Assembly (NCBI GenBank): GCA_955652155.1
Contig: CATPAT010000131.1
Coordinates: forward strand, 1-16,149
Source: an uncultured Chthoniobacterales bacterium
Lineage (GTDB): Bacteria; Verrucomicrobiota; Verrucomicrobiia; Chthoniobacterales; UBA10450
Length of the DNA: 16,149 nt
Direction of reading: 5' to 3'
The notes under the pieces are model-generated. The model worked only from the letters and a program-made list of their open reading frames with translations. It had not been told where the DNA came from and ran no database searches. Shown one piece after another: positions 1-7,108 of this stretch. The translations under genes were made by a program, and so were the position numbers. Every line of letters starts with the position of its first letter. Position 1 is the stretch's first letter.

Positions 1-312
1 AAGATCGCGGAGTTCGGCGGCAGTTGGAAATTCATCAGCGCATTCGTGGCTTTTCTCACTTGCTGGGTGTTGGTGAACAGTTGGCTGTTTGTGACCAAAG
101 CTTTCGATCAATATCCTTATCTGCTGCTTAGCACGGCGCTCAATATGCTCGCCGCATTGCAAGCGCCAATTATTATGATGTCGCAAAACAGGCAGGCGCA
201 TAAAGATCGGCTACGCGCGAACCTAGATTATCAAGTAAACCTCAAGAACGAATTGTTGTTGAGCGACATCATTCGGCGTTTGGACGAAATCGAAAAGCGA
301 AAGCACGAGTAG
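1..312 (+). CDS. DUF1003 family membrane protein, C-terminal part
   Basis: Frame 1 is open from the first base, so the gene begins outside the window and only its last 103 codons are seen. The residues GGSWKFI, followed by a hydrophobic segment, a second hydrophobic segment, then QAPIIMMSQNRQ and KDRLRANLDYQVNLK, are the typical C-terminal block of DUF1003 proteins: two membrane helices and a cytoplasmic helical tail. A GTG at 46 could be read as a start but lies inside the conserved block, so it is not the true start. The tail ends in a charged helix (LLSDIIRRLDEIEKRKHE). DUF1003 proteins are often about 150-200 residues and their function is not well established. Family assignment is confident; role is unknown. 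Confidence 0.85.
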   Translation, partial: KIAEFGGSWKFISAFVAFLTCWVLVNSWLFVTKAFDQYPYLLLSTALNMLAALQAPIIMMSQNRQAHKDRLRANLDYQVNLKNELLLSDIIRRLDEIEKRKHE

Positions 313-334
313 TATGCAGTTTACAAGATCGACC

Positions 335-356
335 CGCCTTCGCCAAGGCTACGGCG
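335..356. repeat. REP-like GC-rich imperfect palindrome
   Basis: In the 140-bp gap between the DUF1003 gene and the mscS-like gene. The arms CGCC/GGCG and GCC/GGC are symmetric around AA with mismatched triplets between them. From general experience, short elements of this look are scattered between genes in some Verrucomicrobiota and Acidobacteriota, but only one copy is seen here, so calling it a dispersed repeat is inference. Confidence 0.35.
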
Positions 357-452
357 CGGCAGGCATCCTTAAGATCGACCGTTACCGAGGAGGCACGAGC
401 TACAACGCTTGTCGGGGCGCAGGCGACTGAGTATGATCGTGGCAATTAGCCG

Positions 453-1961
453 ATGTCTGCCTTTTCGTTCGACACGCAGCGAGCCGCGTTAACCATTGTC
501 GCGTTCATCGGAACGTTCATTGTTGCGTTAAGCTTTGGGCGATTTCTGAAACGGCGCGCCGAGGTTCGCCTCGGAATTCTGTATCAACTTTTCTGTCTCG
601 CGATTGCATTTTACGTCGCGCTTGCTGTCTACGGATTGGAGGCGCCGTGGCGGGTGCATGTCGGCGCCGCGGCAATATTGCTCAGCACAGCGCTGATCGT
701 CGCGTTGGTCAATCGTTACGTTTGGGACATTTACTTTGAACGGCGCAAGCAAACGCCAATTCCGCATTTCCTGCGCGAAGTTGTCGCGCTGGTCATTTTT
801 GTTGTCGCGCTGCTCTTTGTTCTGAGCTTTGCCTATCATGCGGAGCGCGGTCTGAAGAGCGTTGTCGCAACATCCGGGGTCGCAGTCGTAATCCTCGGGG
901 TGGCCGGCCAGAATCTTCTCGGAGGCATCATTGCGGGCATGTCGTTGCAAATCAATCGCCCCTACCGGGTGGGCGACTGGTTACAGGTCGGCGATCGGTT
1001 CGCCGAAGTCATGGAGATCAACTGGCGCTCGACGCGGTTGCGCACGAACGACGGCATCTATCTCGACATCCCGAACAACGAAATCGTCAAGAGCACCATC
1101 GTTAATCTGCATTATCCGACCGAAGTCCATGCCATGCGGATTCGTGTCGGTGTGGATTACAATGTGCCGCCAAACCGCGTGAAAGATGCCCTCGCGCGGG
1201 CCGCCCAAAGCGCAGTGAATGTTCTGCCGGAGCCCAAAGTAAGGGTTTTCCTGGTCGATTTCGCGGATCACGCCGTGATCTACGAAATCAAGTACTACAT
1301 GGGCAACCATTCCCGAATCAATGAGACCAACGACGCCGTCCGCACTAATGTCTGGTACGAATTGAAGCGGCAGAGGATCAAGATTCCTTACCCTATTCAG
1401 GATTTGTATTTGCACCGGCCAGCCGTCCGCTCGGTAGAAGAAGATCACGACGAAGCGCGCGCGATCTTGCGCGGCGAACCGCTCTTCGATTGCCTCTCGG
1501 ACGGGCAAATCGGAAATCTGGTGAAGCAATCGCACCTCAATCACTTTGGGCGTGGCGAGCGCGTCATCGAAGAAGGTGCGGAAGGCGATTCCATGTTCAT
1601 TCTGGTCCGCGGCGCGGCGCAGGTGTCTGTTTCAAAAAATGGATCGACAATCCCGGTGGCGACGTTGCGCTCCGGGGATTGCTTCGGTGAAATGTCGTTG
1701 TTAACCGGCGAAAAGCGCAGCGCAACGGTGCGAGCTGAGGGCGATTGCTACGTCATGGAAATCAGCAAAGACGTGATGGGTGAAGTCATTCGCGAGTCGC
1801 CCGATTGCCTGAAACAACTGAGCGAGCTGCTGGCGCAACGTAAAATGGAAACTGAAGGCATCCTGAAAGACCTCGCCACATCAAGCGCTGACCAGGCTGC
1901 GAAACAGCGGGAATACACCGCCACATTTCTCAGGCGTCTGAAAACTTTCTTCGCCCTCTGA
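453..1961 (+). CDS. MscS-family mechanosensitive channel with C-terminal cyclic-nucleotide-binding domain
   Basis: Predicted inner-membrane channel of 502 residues. Hydrophobic helices lie near residues 11-30, 43-61, 68-88 and 106-128. The pore-lining helix and MscS beta domain follow at about 133-225, with the signature GVAGQNLLGGIIAGMSLQIN, then RVGDW and LDIPNNEI. The cytoplasmic alpha/beta region runs to about 320. Residues 342-460 form a cNMP-binding domain, and its phosphate-binding cassette is recognisable: FGE at 411-413, then LTGEKRSATV with R422 and S423 where CRP-type domains bind the phosphate. MscS-CNB fusions are known as a channel subfamily proposed to be tuned by cyclic nucleotides; the ligand here is not readable. 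The start is the ATG at 453, with no clear Shine-Dalgarno. The next gene follows within about 33 bases and may be co-transcribed. Confidence 0.93.
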   Translation: MSAFSFDTQRAALTIVAFIGTFIVALSFGRFLKRRAEVRLGILYQLFCLAIAFYVALAVYGLEAPWRVHVGAAAILLSTALIVALVNRYVWDIYFERRKQTPIPHFLREVVALVIFVVALLFVLSFAYHAERGLKSVVATSGVAVVILGVAGQNLLGGIIAGMSLQINRPYRVGDWLQVGDRFAEVMEINWRSTRLRTNDGIYLDIPNNEIVKSTIVNLHYPTEVHAMRIRVGVDYNVPPNRVKDALARAAQSAVNVLPEPKVRVFLVDFADHAVIYEIKYYMGNHSRINETNDAVRTNVWYELKRQRIKIPYPIQDLYLHRPAVRSVEEDHDEARAILRGEPLFDCLSDGQIGNLVKQSHLNHFGRGERVIEEGAEGDSMFILVRGAAQVSVSKNGSTIPVATLRSGDCFGEMSLLTGEKRSATVRAEGDCYVMEISKDVMGEVIRESPDCLKQLSELLAQRKMETEGILKDLATSSADQAAKQREYTATFLRRLKTFFAL

Positions 1962-1994
1962 CCGAGGTGTCACGGCGACTTGCAACTAATTAGC

Positions 1995-2813
1995 ATGTCG
2001 ACTGTTGGTTTCCGCAACCTGATTAAAATCTTGATGCGTTCTCGCTCATTGCGCTTCACGACTGACATCGTGCGCCAATCTCCGAACTCATCGCTGGCCC
2101 GCTTGCGTTGGTCCGGCCGAGACGTTTTTTATCGATCAGGTACCGCCGATCCATTTGTTCTGTATCAAGTGCTGCTCAGGAGCGGCAAGAAAGCGGAGTA
2201 TTATGTGCCTCCGGCCCTCAGACCGAAGATCATTCTCGATATCGGCAGCAACATCGGTGCTTCCATTCTTTACTTTCATCGCCAGTTCCCCGACGCCAAT
2301 ATTTTCGGGTTTGAACCTCATCCTGACACCTTTCGGATATTGCAAGAAAATGTCGCGCATCTGCCCGGTGTCAGGGTTTTCAACTATGGGCTCGGAGCGA
2401 CTGATCAGCGCATTGCGGTCCGCGCTGATAAGGTAAATTTCGGCGCGTTTAGCACTGGCGGCCCATTCAAGGACCGCGGCCACCCTGCCGTCCCAGTAGA
2501 GTGCGAGGTTCGGCGGTTAGATGACGTCTTGCGCGAAATCGGGATCGCGCGGGTCGACCTGATCAAGATCGACTGCGAGGGTGCCGAAGCCGATGTTTTT
2601 TCAACCTTGCCCGATGCGATTTTGAATGACTGCCAATGGATTGTCGGCGAATTTCACGATCACACCGGCTTCGAAGTGCTCGCACGTTTGGCACCGCATT
2701 TTCATTTGGATTTGAAAAAAAAGATGTTTCGTTCGCGATTTCGTTTTCACGCATGCAACCTCAGCAAAGTGCAGCAGCTGTCTCGCTCCGATCTCGATGC
2801 GTTACAGCGTTGA
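1995..2813 (+). CDS. FkbM-family SAM-dependent methyltransferase
   Basis: Numbering is for the 272-residue form from the ATG at 1995. A TTG at 1980, about ten bases after GAGGTG, is a possible alternative start adding five residues. The glycine-rich SAM-binding loop IILDIGSNIGAS lies near 79-90, the acidic end of strand 2 (FGFEPHP) near 104-110, and the FkbM C-terminal block RVDLIKIDCEGAE near 186-198. FkbM enzymes are typically O-methyltransferases acting on small molecules, sugars or natural products; the substrate cannot be read here. The first 60 residues carry no recognised domain. It lies just downstream of the channel gene, possibly in one transcript, and about 300 bases before a small-peptide gene and a SagB-type dehydrogenase on the same strand, so a role in tailoring that peptide is conceivable but unproven. 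Confidence 0.88.
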   Translation: MSTVGFRNLIKILMRSRSLRFTTDIVRQSPNSSLARLRWSGRDVFYRSGTADPFVLYQVLLRSGKKAEYYVPPALRPKIILDIGSNIGASILYFHRQFPDANIFGFEPHPDTFRILQENVAHLPGVRVFNYGLGATDQRIAVRADKVNFGAFSTGGPFKDRGHPAVPVECEVRRLDDVLREIGIARVDLIKIDCEGAEADVFSTLPDAILNDCQWIVGEFHDHTGFEVLARLAPHFHLDLKKKMFRSRFRFHACNLSKVQQLSRSDLDALQR

Positions 2814-3117
2814 GCCTATATGAATCCAAGGGAAATGTGGGCGCGGCTAAGTGCGTGTAAACCGCACCATTAGGCGATCTAGGCGCTCCGCTCTTCGCCG
2901 GTGAGTTAGAGTGAAATTAGAGGCGAGTAGTTCCATCCAATCGTGCCGAAAATGTCCCTTTCATTTATCTTTACAGGTCAGAGCTATCTTTGCTAAAGCT
3001 TGCGCGGGCAGGGCGCGACTGCGGGGCCTGACTCGCGAAAACAAGAGTTATAAAGGAAGCCGCTCGTGAAAAAATCCATTGGCGCGAAATCGCTTCCAAT
3101 TGAAAGGAATAACAACA
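2814..3117 (+). other. Intergenic leader region, no gene found
   Basis: About 304 bases without a convincing gene. It holds a short inverted repeat (CGCGA at 3014-3018 with TCGCG at 3033-3037) and a CAGGTCAGAGC motif at 2974-2984 followed by GCTAAAGC at 2992-2999. Both motif halves recur in order in the intergenic region near 11420. The promoter for the downstream peptide gene is presumably here, but no confident -35/-10 pair was found. A Shine-Dalgarno-like GAAAGGA sits just before the ATG at 3118. Confidence 0.4.
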
Positions 3118-3312
3118 ATGCCTAAGAAGAAAAAATCTGCAAAAGCGAAAAGTAATAAAGTTGCAATTCAAGCTTTGGCGGACATCGCAAAGGTGCTTCA
3201 AACTCAGAAAAAAATGAAGCTGGAACTAGAGAAGGTTAAAAAAGATATAACCAGGATGACGCCATTTCAGCCGCCGCCGCCATATGGGCCCAGCTGCCGC
3301 TTGCGGAAGTAA
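3118..3312 (+). CDS. Small Lys-rich peptide with proline-rich Cys-containing tail; possible modified-peptide precursor
   Basis: Sixty-four residues. The ATG at 3118 is preceded by GAAAGGA at good spacing, which is unusual for this window and favours it over an in-frame TTG at 3079. Residues 2-16 are very basic (PKKKKSAKAKSNK), 17-47 read as an amphipathic helix or coiled coil, and the C-terminal 16 residues are FQPPPPYGPSCRLRK-like with the only Cys at 59 next to Ser58. Codon use is visibly more A-rich than in its neighbours. I know no family for it. A SagB-type dehydrogenase begins 73 bases downstream on the same strand, so it is a candidate RiPP precursor with a helical leader and a short core. 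A nucleic-acid-binding basic protein is an alternative. The gene is likely real; the function is a hypothesis. Confidence 0.65.
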   Translation: MPKKKKSAKAKSNKVAIQALADIAKVLQTQKKMKLELEKVKKDITRMTPFQPPPPYGPSCRLRK

Positions 3313-3385
3313 GGCTGCGATGTAGAGCGGTCGGTCAGACGGTTTTGACGCTGTTCGTTGCAGGCATAGTGGTTAGCTAGGACAC

Positions 3386-4453
3386 ATGCGGGAACGGACG
3401 ATTCAATTGCGGCGGGCCAGGAGCTTAGTCGTCTACTGGCGGGAAGGTCGGCTTTTTTTTCATAATTTCGCCAGACAATTGACTGCCGCTGGCAGGCCGC
3501 TTACTTGCGAAGTTCTCAGTTTCTTTGGCGAGTGGCGAACTTCCCAAGAAGCGCAAACTCATTTCGCCGATTATACGTCGAGGAGCCTCTTTTCCGCTCT
3601 CTCCCAATTAGTGAAGCAGGGTCTGCTGCTGGTGAAAGATTCACCGGAAGCGGCGCAAGACGATCGCGTCGCCAAGGAGTGGTCCGGTTGGTTGCCCGAA
3701 GGAAGCTTTCATTTCTCGACCAAGGACGCGCTCTACGCCCACGAGAATTCGAGCTTAGCTCGATTCAAAGCGGGTCTGCCGAAAACGCCATCGCCGAGAA
3801 TTTTCAAGACGGTGAAGGGGACGAAGAAAACACTCCCGCTGCGCGCTTTTCCTGATTCTGAATTCATCCGAGTTTTAATGGCCAGAAAGACGCATCGGGA
3901 ATTTTCCAGGCAGAAGCTGACGCTTGAAACTTTATCCCAACTTCTCTCCCTGGTCTGGGGCGTCACCGGCTATTTGGATGCGTCGATTTTCGGTAAATTA
4001 GTCCGTAAAACCAGTCCGTCGGGCGGCGCGCGTCACCCTGGCGAAGTATATGTCATGGCCTTGCGCGTTAAAGGTCTGAGACCGGGTCTGTATCATTATC
4101 ACCCGGCGCAGCATCATCTTAACAGGATCAGCACAAACGCTACCCGCGATAAGGCGTGGCGGTATTGCGCTCGTCAAGGTTATGTTAGAAACGCGGCTGC
4201 TTTATTTTTAATGACAGCTGTGTTTCAGCGCACGATGTGGAAATACCGTCACGCTCGTGCCTACCGCGTCGTGTTACTCGACGCCGGTCATCTGTGCCAA
4301 ACTTTCTGTCTGGTCGCGACTTGGCTTGGCCTGGCGCCGTTTTGCACAGCTGCGCTGAAGGACACATTGATCGAAGAGGATCTGGGGATAGATGGGATCC
4401 GCGAATCGATTCTTTATGTAGCCGGGGTCGGTCTTCCTGGTCCTACTTCCTGA
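3386..4453 (+). CDS. SagB/ThcOx-type flavin-dependent dehydrogenase
   Basis: A 355-residue protein with two parts. Residues 1-90 (VVYWREGRLFFHNF, LSFFGEW, LSQLVKQGLL) look like the winged-helix-type N-terminal region common in SagB proteins. Residues 155-350 are an FMN-binding nitroreductase fold: ARKTHREF at 166-173, TSPSGGARHPGEVYV at 209-223, WKYRHARAYR at 285-294 and LDAGHLCQTF at 298-307. K286-Y287 matches the Lys-Tyr pair reported as important in azoline oxidases. Such enzymes oxidise thiazolines or oxazolines to thiazoles or oxazoles in modified peptides. No YcaO cyclodehydratase, transporter or protease gene is visible beside it, so its substrate may differ. It begins with ATG at 3386 after AGGA, 73 bases after the small peptide gene, which suggests one transcript. 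Confidence 0.87.
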   Translation: MRERTIQLRRARSLVVYWREGRLFFHNFARQLTAAGRPLTCEVLSFFGEWRTSQEAQTHFADYTSRSLFSALSQLVKQGLLLVKDSPEAAQDDRVAKEWSGWLPEGSFHFSTKDALYAHENSSLARFKAGLPKTPSPRIFKTVKGTKKTLPLRAFPDSEFIRVLMARKTHREFSRQKLTLETLSQLLSLVWGVTGYLDASIFGKLVRKTSPSGGARHPGEVYVMALRVKGLRPGLYHYHPAQHHLNRISTNATRDKAWRYCARQGYVRNAAALFLMTAVFQRTMWKYRHARAYRVVLLDAGHLCQTFCLVATWLGLAPFCTAALKDTLIEEDLGIDGIRESILYVAGVGLPGPTS

Positions 4454-4487
4454 GCCTGCCTCCATCGTGTCCGAGGTAGGTTGGCTC
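4452..4487 (+). terminator. Possible hairpin between convergent genes
   Basis: GAGCC plus TGCCTC (4452-4462) can pair with GAGGTA (4473-4478) and GGCTC (4483-4487), with a four-base bulge and a ten-base loop. It begins in the stop codon of the SagB-type gene and lies between convergent genes. No T-run follows on the + strand, so it is a weak terminator candidate. Confidence 0.25.
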
Positions 4488-4511
4488 ATTTAGCGTAGCC
4501 GGCAGAAAAAA

Positions 4512-6914
4512 CTACTTCGGTGCGAGCGAGGCGACAATTTTCTCGAAGCGCGGGTCGCCGCTTAGCGAGGCCCAGTAAGGATGGAGTTTGAGGAAGCCGT
4601 AGCTTAGTGTGTTCGGGACGCGCTCCACTGCGGCGATCTGTTCAATTGCGAGGTCTTTCTCGCCGGCCCAGGCATAGATTTGCGCCAGGTTAACGGCGAA
4701 GGCCGCGCCGGAGATGGCATCCTCGGAGATGGGTAGCAATTCGCACGCGCGACGGCCCTCGCGGAGTGCCTCCTCCTTCCGCCCGAGGCCGGCGTCGATC
4801 ATCCCTAACAGGCTGAGAGCGGCAGCGAAGTCGGGCTGATTTTCCAGAGTCTTTTCCACTTCTCTGTGCGCCACGATAAAGGCAGCGTGCGCTTTGGCTG
4901 AATCACCCTGCCAACGAGCGACGACACCCTCCCAATAGGAGTGGGGACAATTGACGCCATAGTCGGTCTGCACGCCCTCACGCGGGTAGTTTCTCAGCAC
5001 GCGCGCGGCAGCTGCGGTGGTCTGTTCACATAGGGCATAATCGGGGTGGTCCACGTCGGGCGCGATGCTCGGATTTTCATCGATCAGGGTGGCTAGCGTG
5101 GTCTGATAGGGCTTGATGTCCGCCCGCCAATCCAATGCGATCTCCGCGCGATTAATGCGGGTCAACGGATCGCCCGGTACTATTGTTAGCGCGCGGTCGT
5201 AGATCCGGGCTGCGTCCGCGTAGCGACGCTGCAGCCGGTAGGTAAAGGAAGCCAGTTGCTCGAGGGTGAACAAGTTGCGCGGGTCCAGCTCAAGAGCGCG
5301 TTCCAAGTTGCCTGTGGCTTCCAGCCAACGGCCTTGGCGGCGATCGATGAAGCCGGTGTATACGAAGACGTCGGGATTGTTGGGCAGTGTTCGTCTGGCG
5401 ATATCCAGCTCGCTGCGGGCCCGGCCGTAGTCGAGGAAGCCAAAGTAGTAATAATTAGCTAGAGCGAGGTGGACTTCGCCAGCATTGGGCTGAAGGCGCA
5501 ACGCCGTTTGCACCGCGGCATTGGCCAAATTGAGACGCGCGGAGCTGTGGTCGAATCCAATCCAATAGAGAGCTCCATGCACCCGGGAGAGCAGACACCA
5601 GCCGATCAGGAAATTCGGATCACGCGTGACAGCTTCATCGAGCAAGCGAACGGCCTGCGGCAGCTTCTCCTTAGCGTGGAGCGGATCTGAGACGTCCGCC
5701 CAAAGGGCTTTGGCACGCTCGTAAAGGTCCCACGCTGTCAAGTCTGTGGTGGGCACTTTCTCAATCGCAGCTTTTTCGCTCGGAGAGATTTTGGCTTGAA
5801 GCTGGTCGGCGATCATCTTGGCAATTTCGCTCTGAATGGCAAAGACGTCCGCTAGGTCGCGATCGTAACGTTCTGCCCAAACGTGTGTATCTGTTCGGGC
5901 ATCGATTAGCTGAGCGCTGACACGCACACGCCCGCCTGCTCGTTGCACACTGCCTTCGACGATATGGGTCACGCCAAGGGCCTTGGCAATCTCGCGCAGA
6001 TTACGCTTCGCCTCCGTCTTGTATTGCATCACCGACGTACGACTAATGACTTTCAAATCCGCGATCTTTGCCAGATCCGTGAGAATTTCATCTTGCACAC
6101 CATCGCTAAAATAAGCGTTCTCCTTCTCATCACTCAGATTTGCAAATGGCAAGACGGCGATGCTTTTCGCCGGAATCGAAGCGTTCGTACTAATCTCGGA
6201 AGTGGTCCGCTCGATTGGTCCGCGCCGCAGAAAGATCAACAAACTGACGGCGAGCGCGCCGGCCGACAAAAGTGAAGCGACGACGAGCACAGATTTGGGC
6301 CATTGCTTCCATCTTTTGCGGCGCTTGAGTTTTTCAGGTAGCTTCGGGTTGCCCAAACCATCTTTGTAAAGGTTAACCAAGCTCAGTCTCAGGCCATGCT
6401 TTACTTCGCACTCACCCAGATCGTGCAAGTAAGGCTGCCAATGCCGATACTCGCTTAAGTCATCGGCCACATGTTTGGAGAGAAGAATGTGTCCAGCGTC
6501 GCCACAATCCATCACCCGCTGGGCTACGTTAATTCCACCACCGGCGACGTTGATCGTGTCGTTAACGTCCCTGACTTGATTGACCGGCCCACTATGAATT
6601 CCCATCCGCAAACGAACAGTCGAACTTTCTTTTAGCTTCTGACTGATTTCCAACGCGCAACGCACCGGTTCCTCCGGACTGCGAAAGAAGAGGAGCGCCA
6701 TTCCATCGCCGGTGGGTACCCGGATCAACTTGCCCTTCTCTTCGGCACTTCGGAAGCACTCGGTGCTTCGCACGATCCGACCGAGTTCTTGCAGCGCCTC
6801 GATCTGCTCGTTTACAAGCAATTTCGAGTAACCGACGATGTCGATTAAGAGCAAATGCGCGATCTCAAGCTGCAGATCGGGTTGCGGCACCTGGGGTGTA
6901 GGTAGCGTGGGCAC
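4512..6914 (-). CDS. Class III nucleotide cyclase - TolB/FlgO-like - TPR protein
   Basis: An 800-residue signalling protein. It starts at a GTG preceded by AAGGAGG only three bases away. Residues 18-185 are a class III cyclase domain with metal ligands D25 (LLLIDIVGYS) and D70 (PTGDGM), and the N129/R133 pair (INVAQR) that stabilises the transition state. The positions that usually choose adenine (Lys, Asp) are V66 and G126, so the nucleotide product is not readable and activity is uncertain. A membrane helix spans about 209-229. Residues 249-376 are a TolB/FlgO-like domain (SIAVLPFANLS, EGSVQRAGGRVRVSAQL, HVWAERYDRD), and the rest is TPR repeats (for example GEVHLALANYYYFG, LERALELDPRN). By the usual topology the cyclase is cytoplasmic and the TolB-TPR part periplasmic. 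It is divergent from hppA. Confidence 0.9.
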   Translation of the reverse strand: MPTLPTPQVPQPDLQLEIAHLLLIDIVGYSKLLVNEQIEALQELGRIVRSTECFRSAEEKGKLIRVPTGDGMALLFFRSPEEPVRCALEISQKLKESSTVRLRMGIHSGPVNQVRDVNDTINVAGGGINVAQRVMDCGDAGHILLSKHVADDLSEYRHWQPYLHDLGECEVKHGLRLSLVNLYKDGLGNPKLPEKLKRRKRWKQWPKSVLVVASLLSAGALAVSLLIFLRRGPIERTTSEISTNASIPAKSIAVLPFANLSDEKENAYFSDGVQDEILTDLAKIADLKVISRTSVMQYKTEAKRNLREIAKALGVTHIVEGSVQRAGGRVRVSAQLIDARTDTHVWAERYDRDLADVFAIQSEIAKMIADQLQAKISPSEKAAIEKVPTTDLTAWDLYERAKALWADVSDPLHAKEKLPQAVRLLDEAVTRDPNFLIGWCLLSRVHGALYWIGFDHSSARLNLANAAVQTALRLQPNAGEVHLALANYYYFGFLDYGRARSELDIARRTLPNNPDVFVYTGFIDRRQGRWLEATGNLERALELDPRNLFTLEQLASFTYRLQRRYADAARIYDRALTIVPGDPLTRINRAEIALDWRADIKPYQTTLATLIDENPSIAPDVDHPDYALCEQTTAAAARVLRNYPREGVQTDYGVNCPHSYWEGVVARWQGDSAKAHAAFIVAHREVEKTLENQPDFAAALSLLGMIDAGLGRKEEALREGRRACELLPISEDAISGAAFAVNLAQIYAWAGEKDLAIEQIAAVERVPNTLSYGFLKLHPYWASLSGDPRFEKIVASLAPK

Positions 6915-7056
6915 TCGCCTCCTTCGCGGCAGAAGATTATCGACATTTGCCTGCGGCAGGTCGAGGGGAAATGCGAGCGTCCAACTGCTACGGCGACAAC
7001 CTTTTCGGAAAAATGCGGTTAGGCCGCTGACATTTTATCGCCGGGGCAAATAGGCT

Positions 7057-7084
7057 TTGCCAGTACCGGAAATCCTAATAGAGT
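7057..7084 (+). promoter_or_regulatory. Candidate sigma70-type promoter for hppA
   Basis: TTGCCA at 7057-7062 (5/6 match to the -35 consensus) and TAGAGT at 7079-7084 (4/6 match to -10) are separated by 16 bases, about 25 bases before the ATG of hppA in the divergent intergenic region. This is read by eye only. Confidence 0.3.
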
Positions 7085-7108
7085 CGTGCGCTTTACCGCG
7101 TTAAAGCC

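Noticed and set aside
981..1544. Minus-strand 187-residue frame
   Set aside because: Antisense to the channel gene, whose domains are clear.
3014..3037. CGCGA/TCGCG hairpin as a riboswitch or terminator
   Set aside because: Five-base stem with a 14-base loop and no T-run; too weak to call.
6950..6960. CCTGCGGCAGG palindrome in the cyclase-hppA gap as an operator
   Set aside because: A single short palindrome in GC-rich sequence; nothing links it to a regulator.
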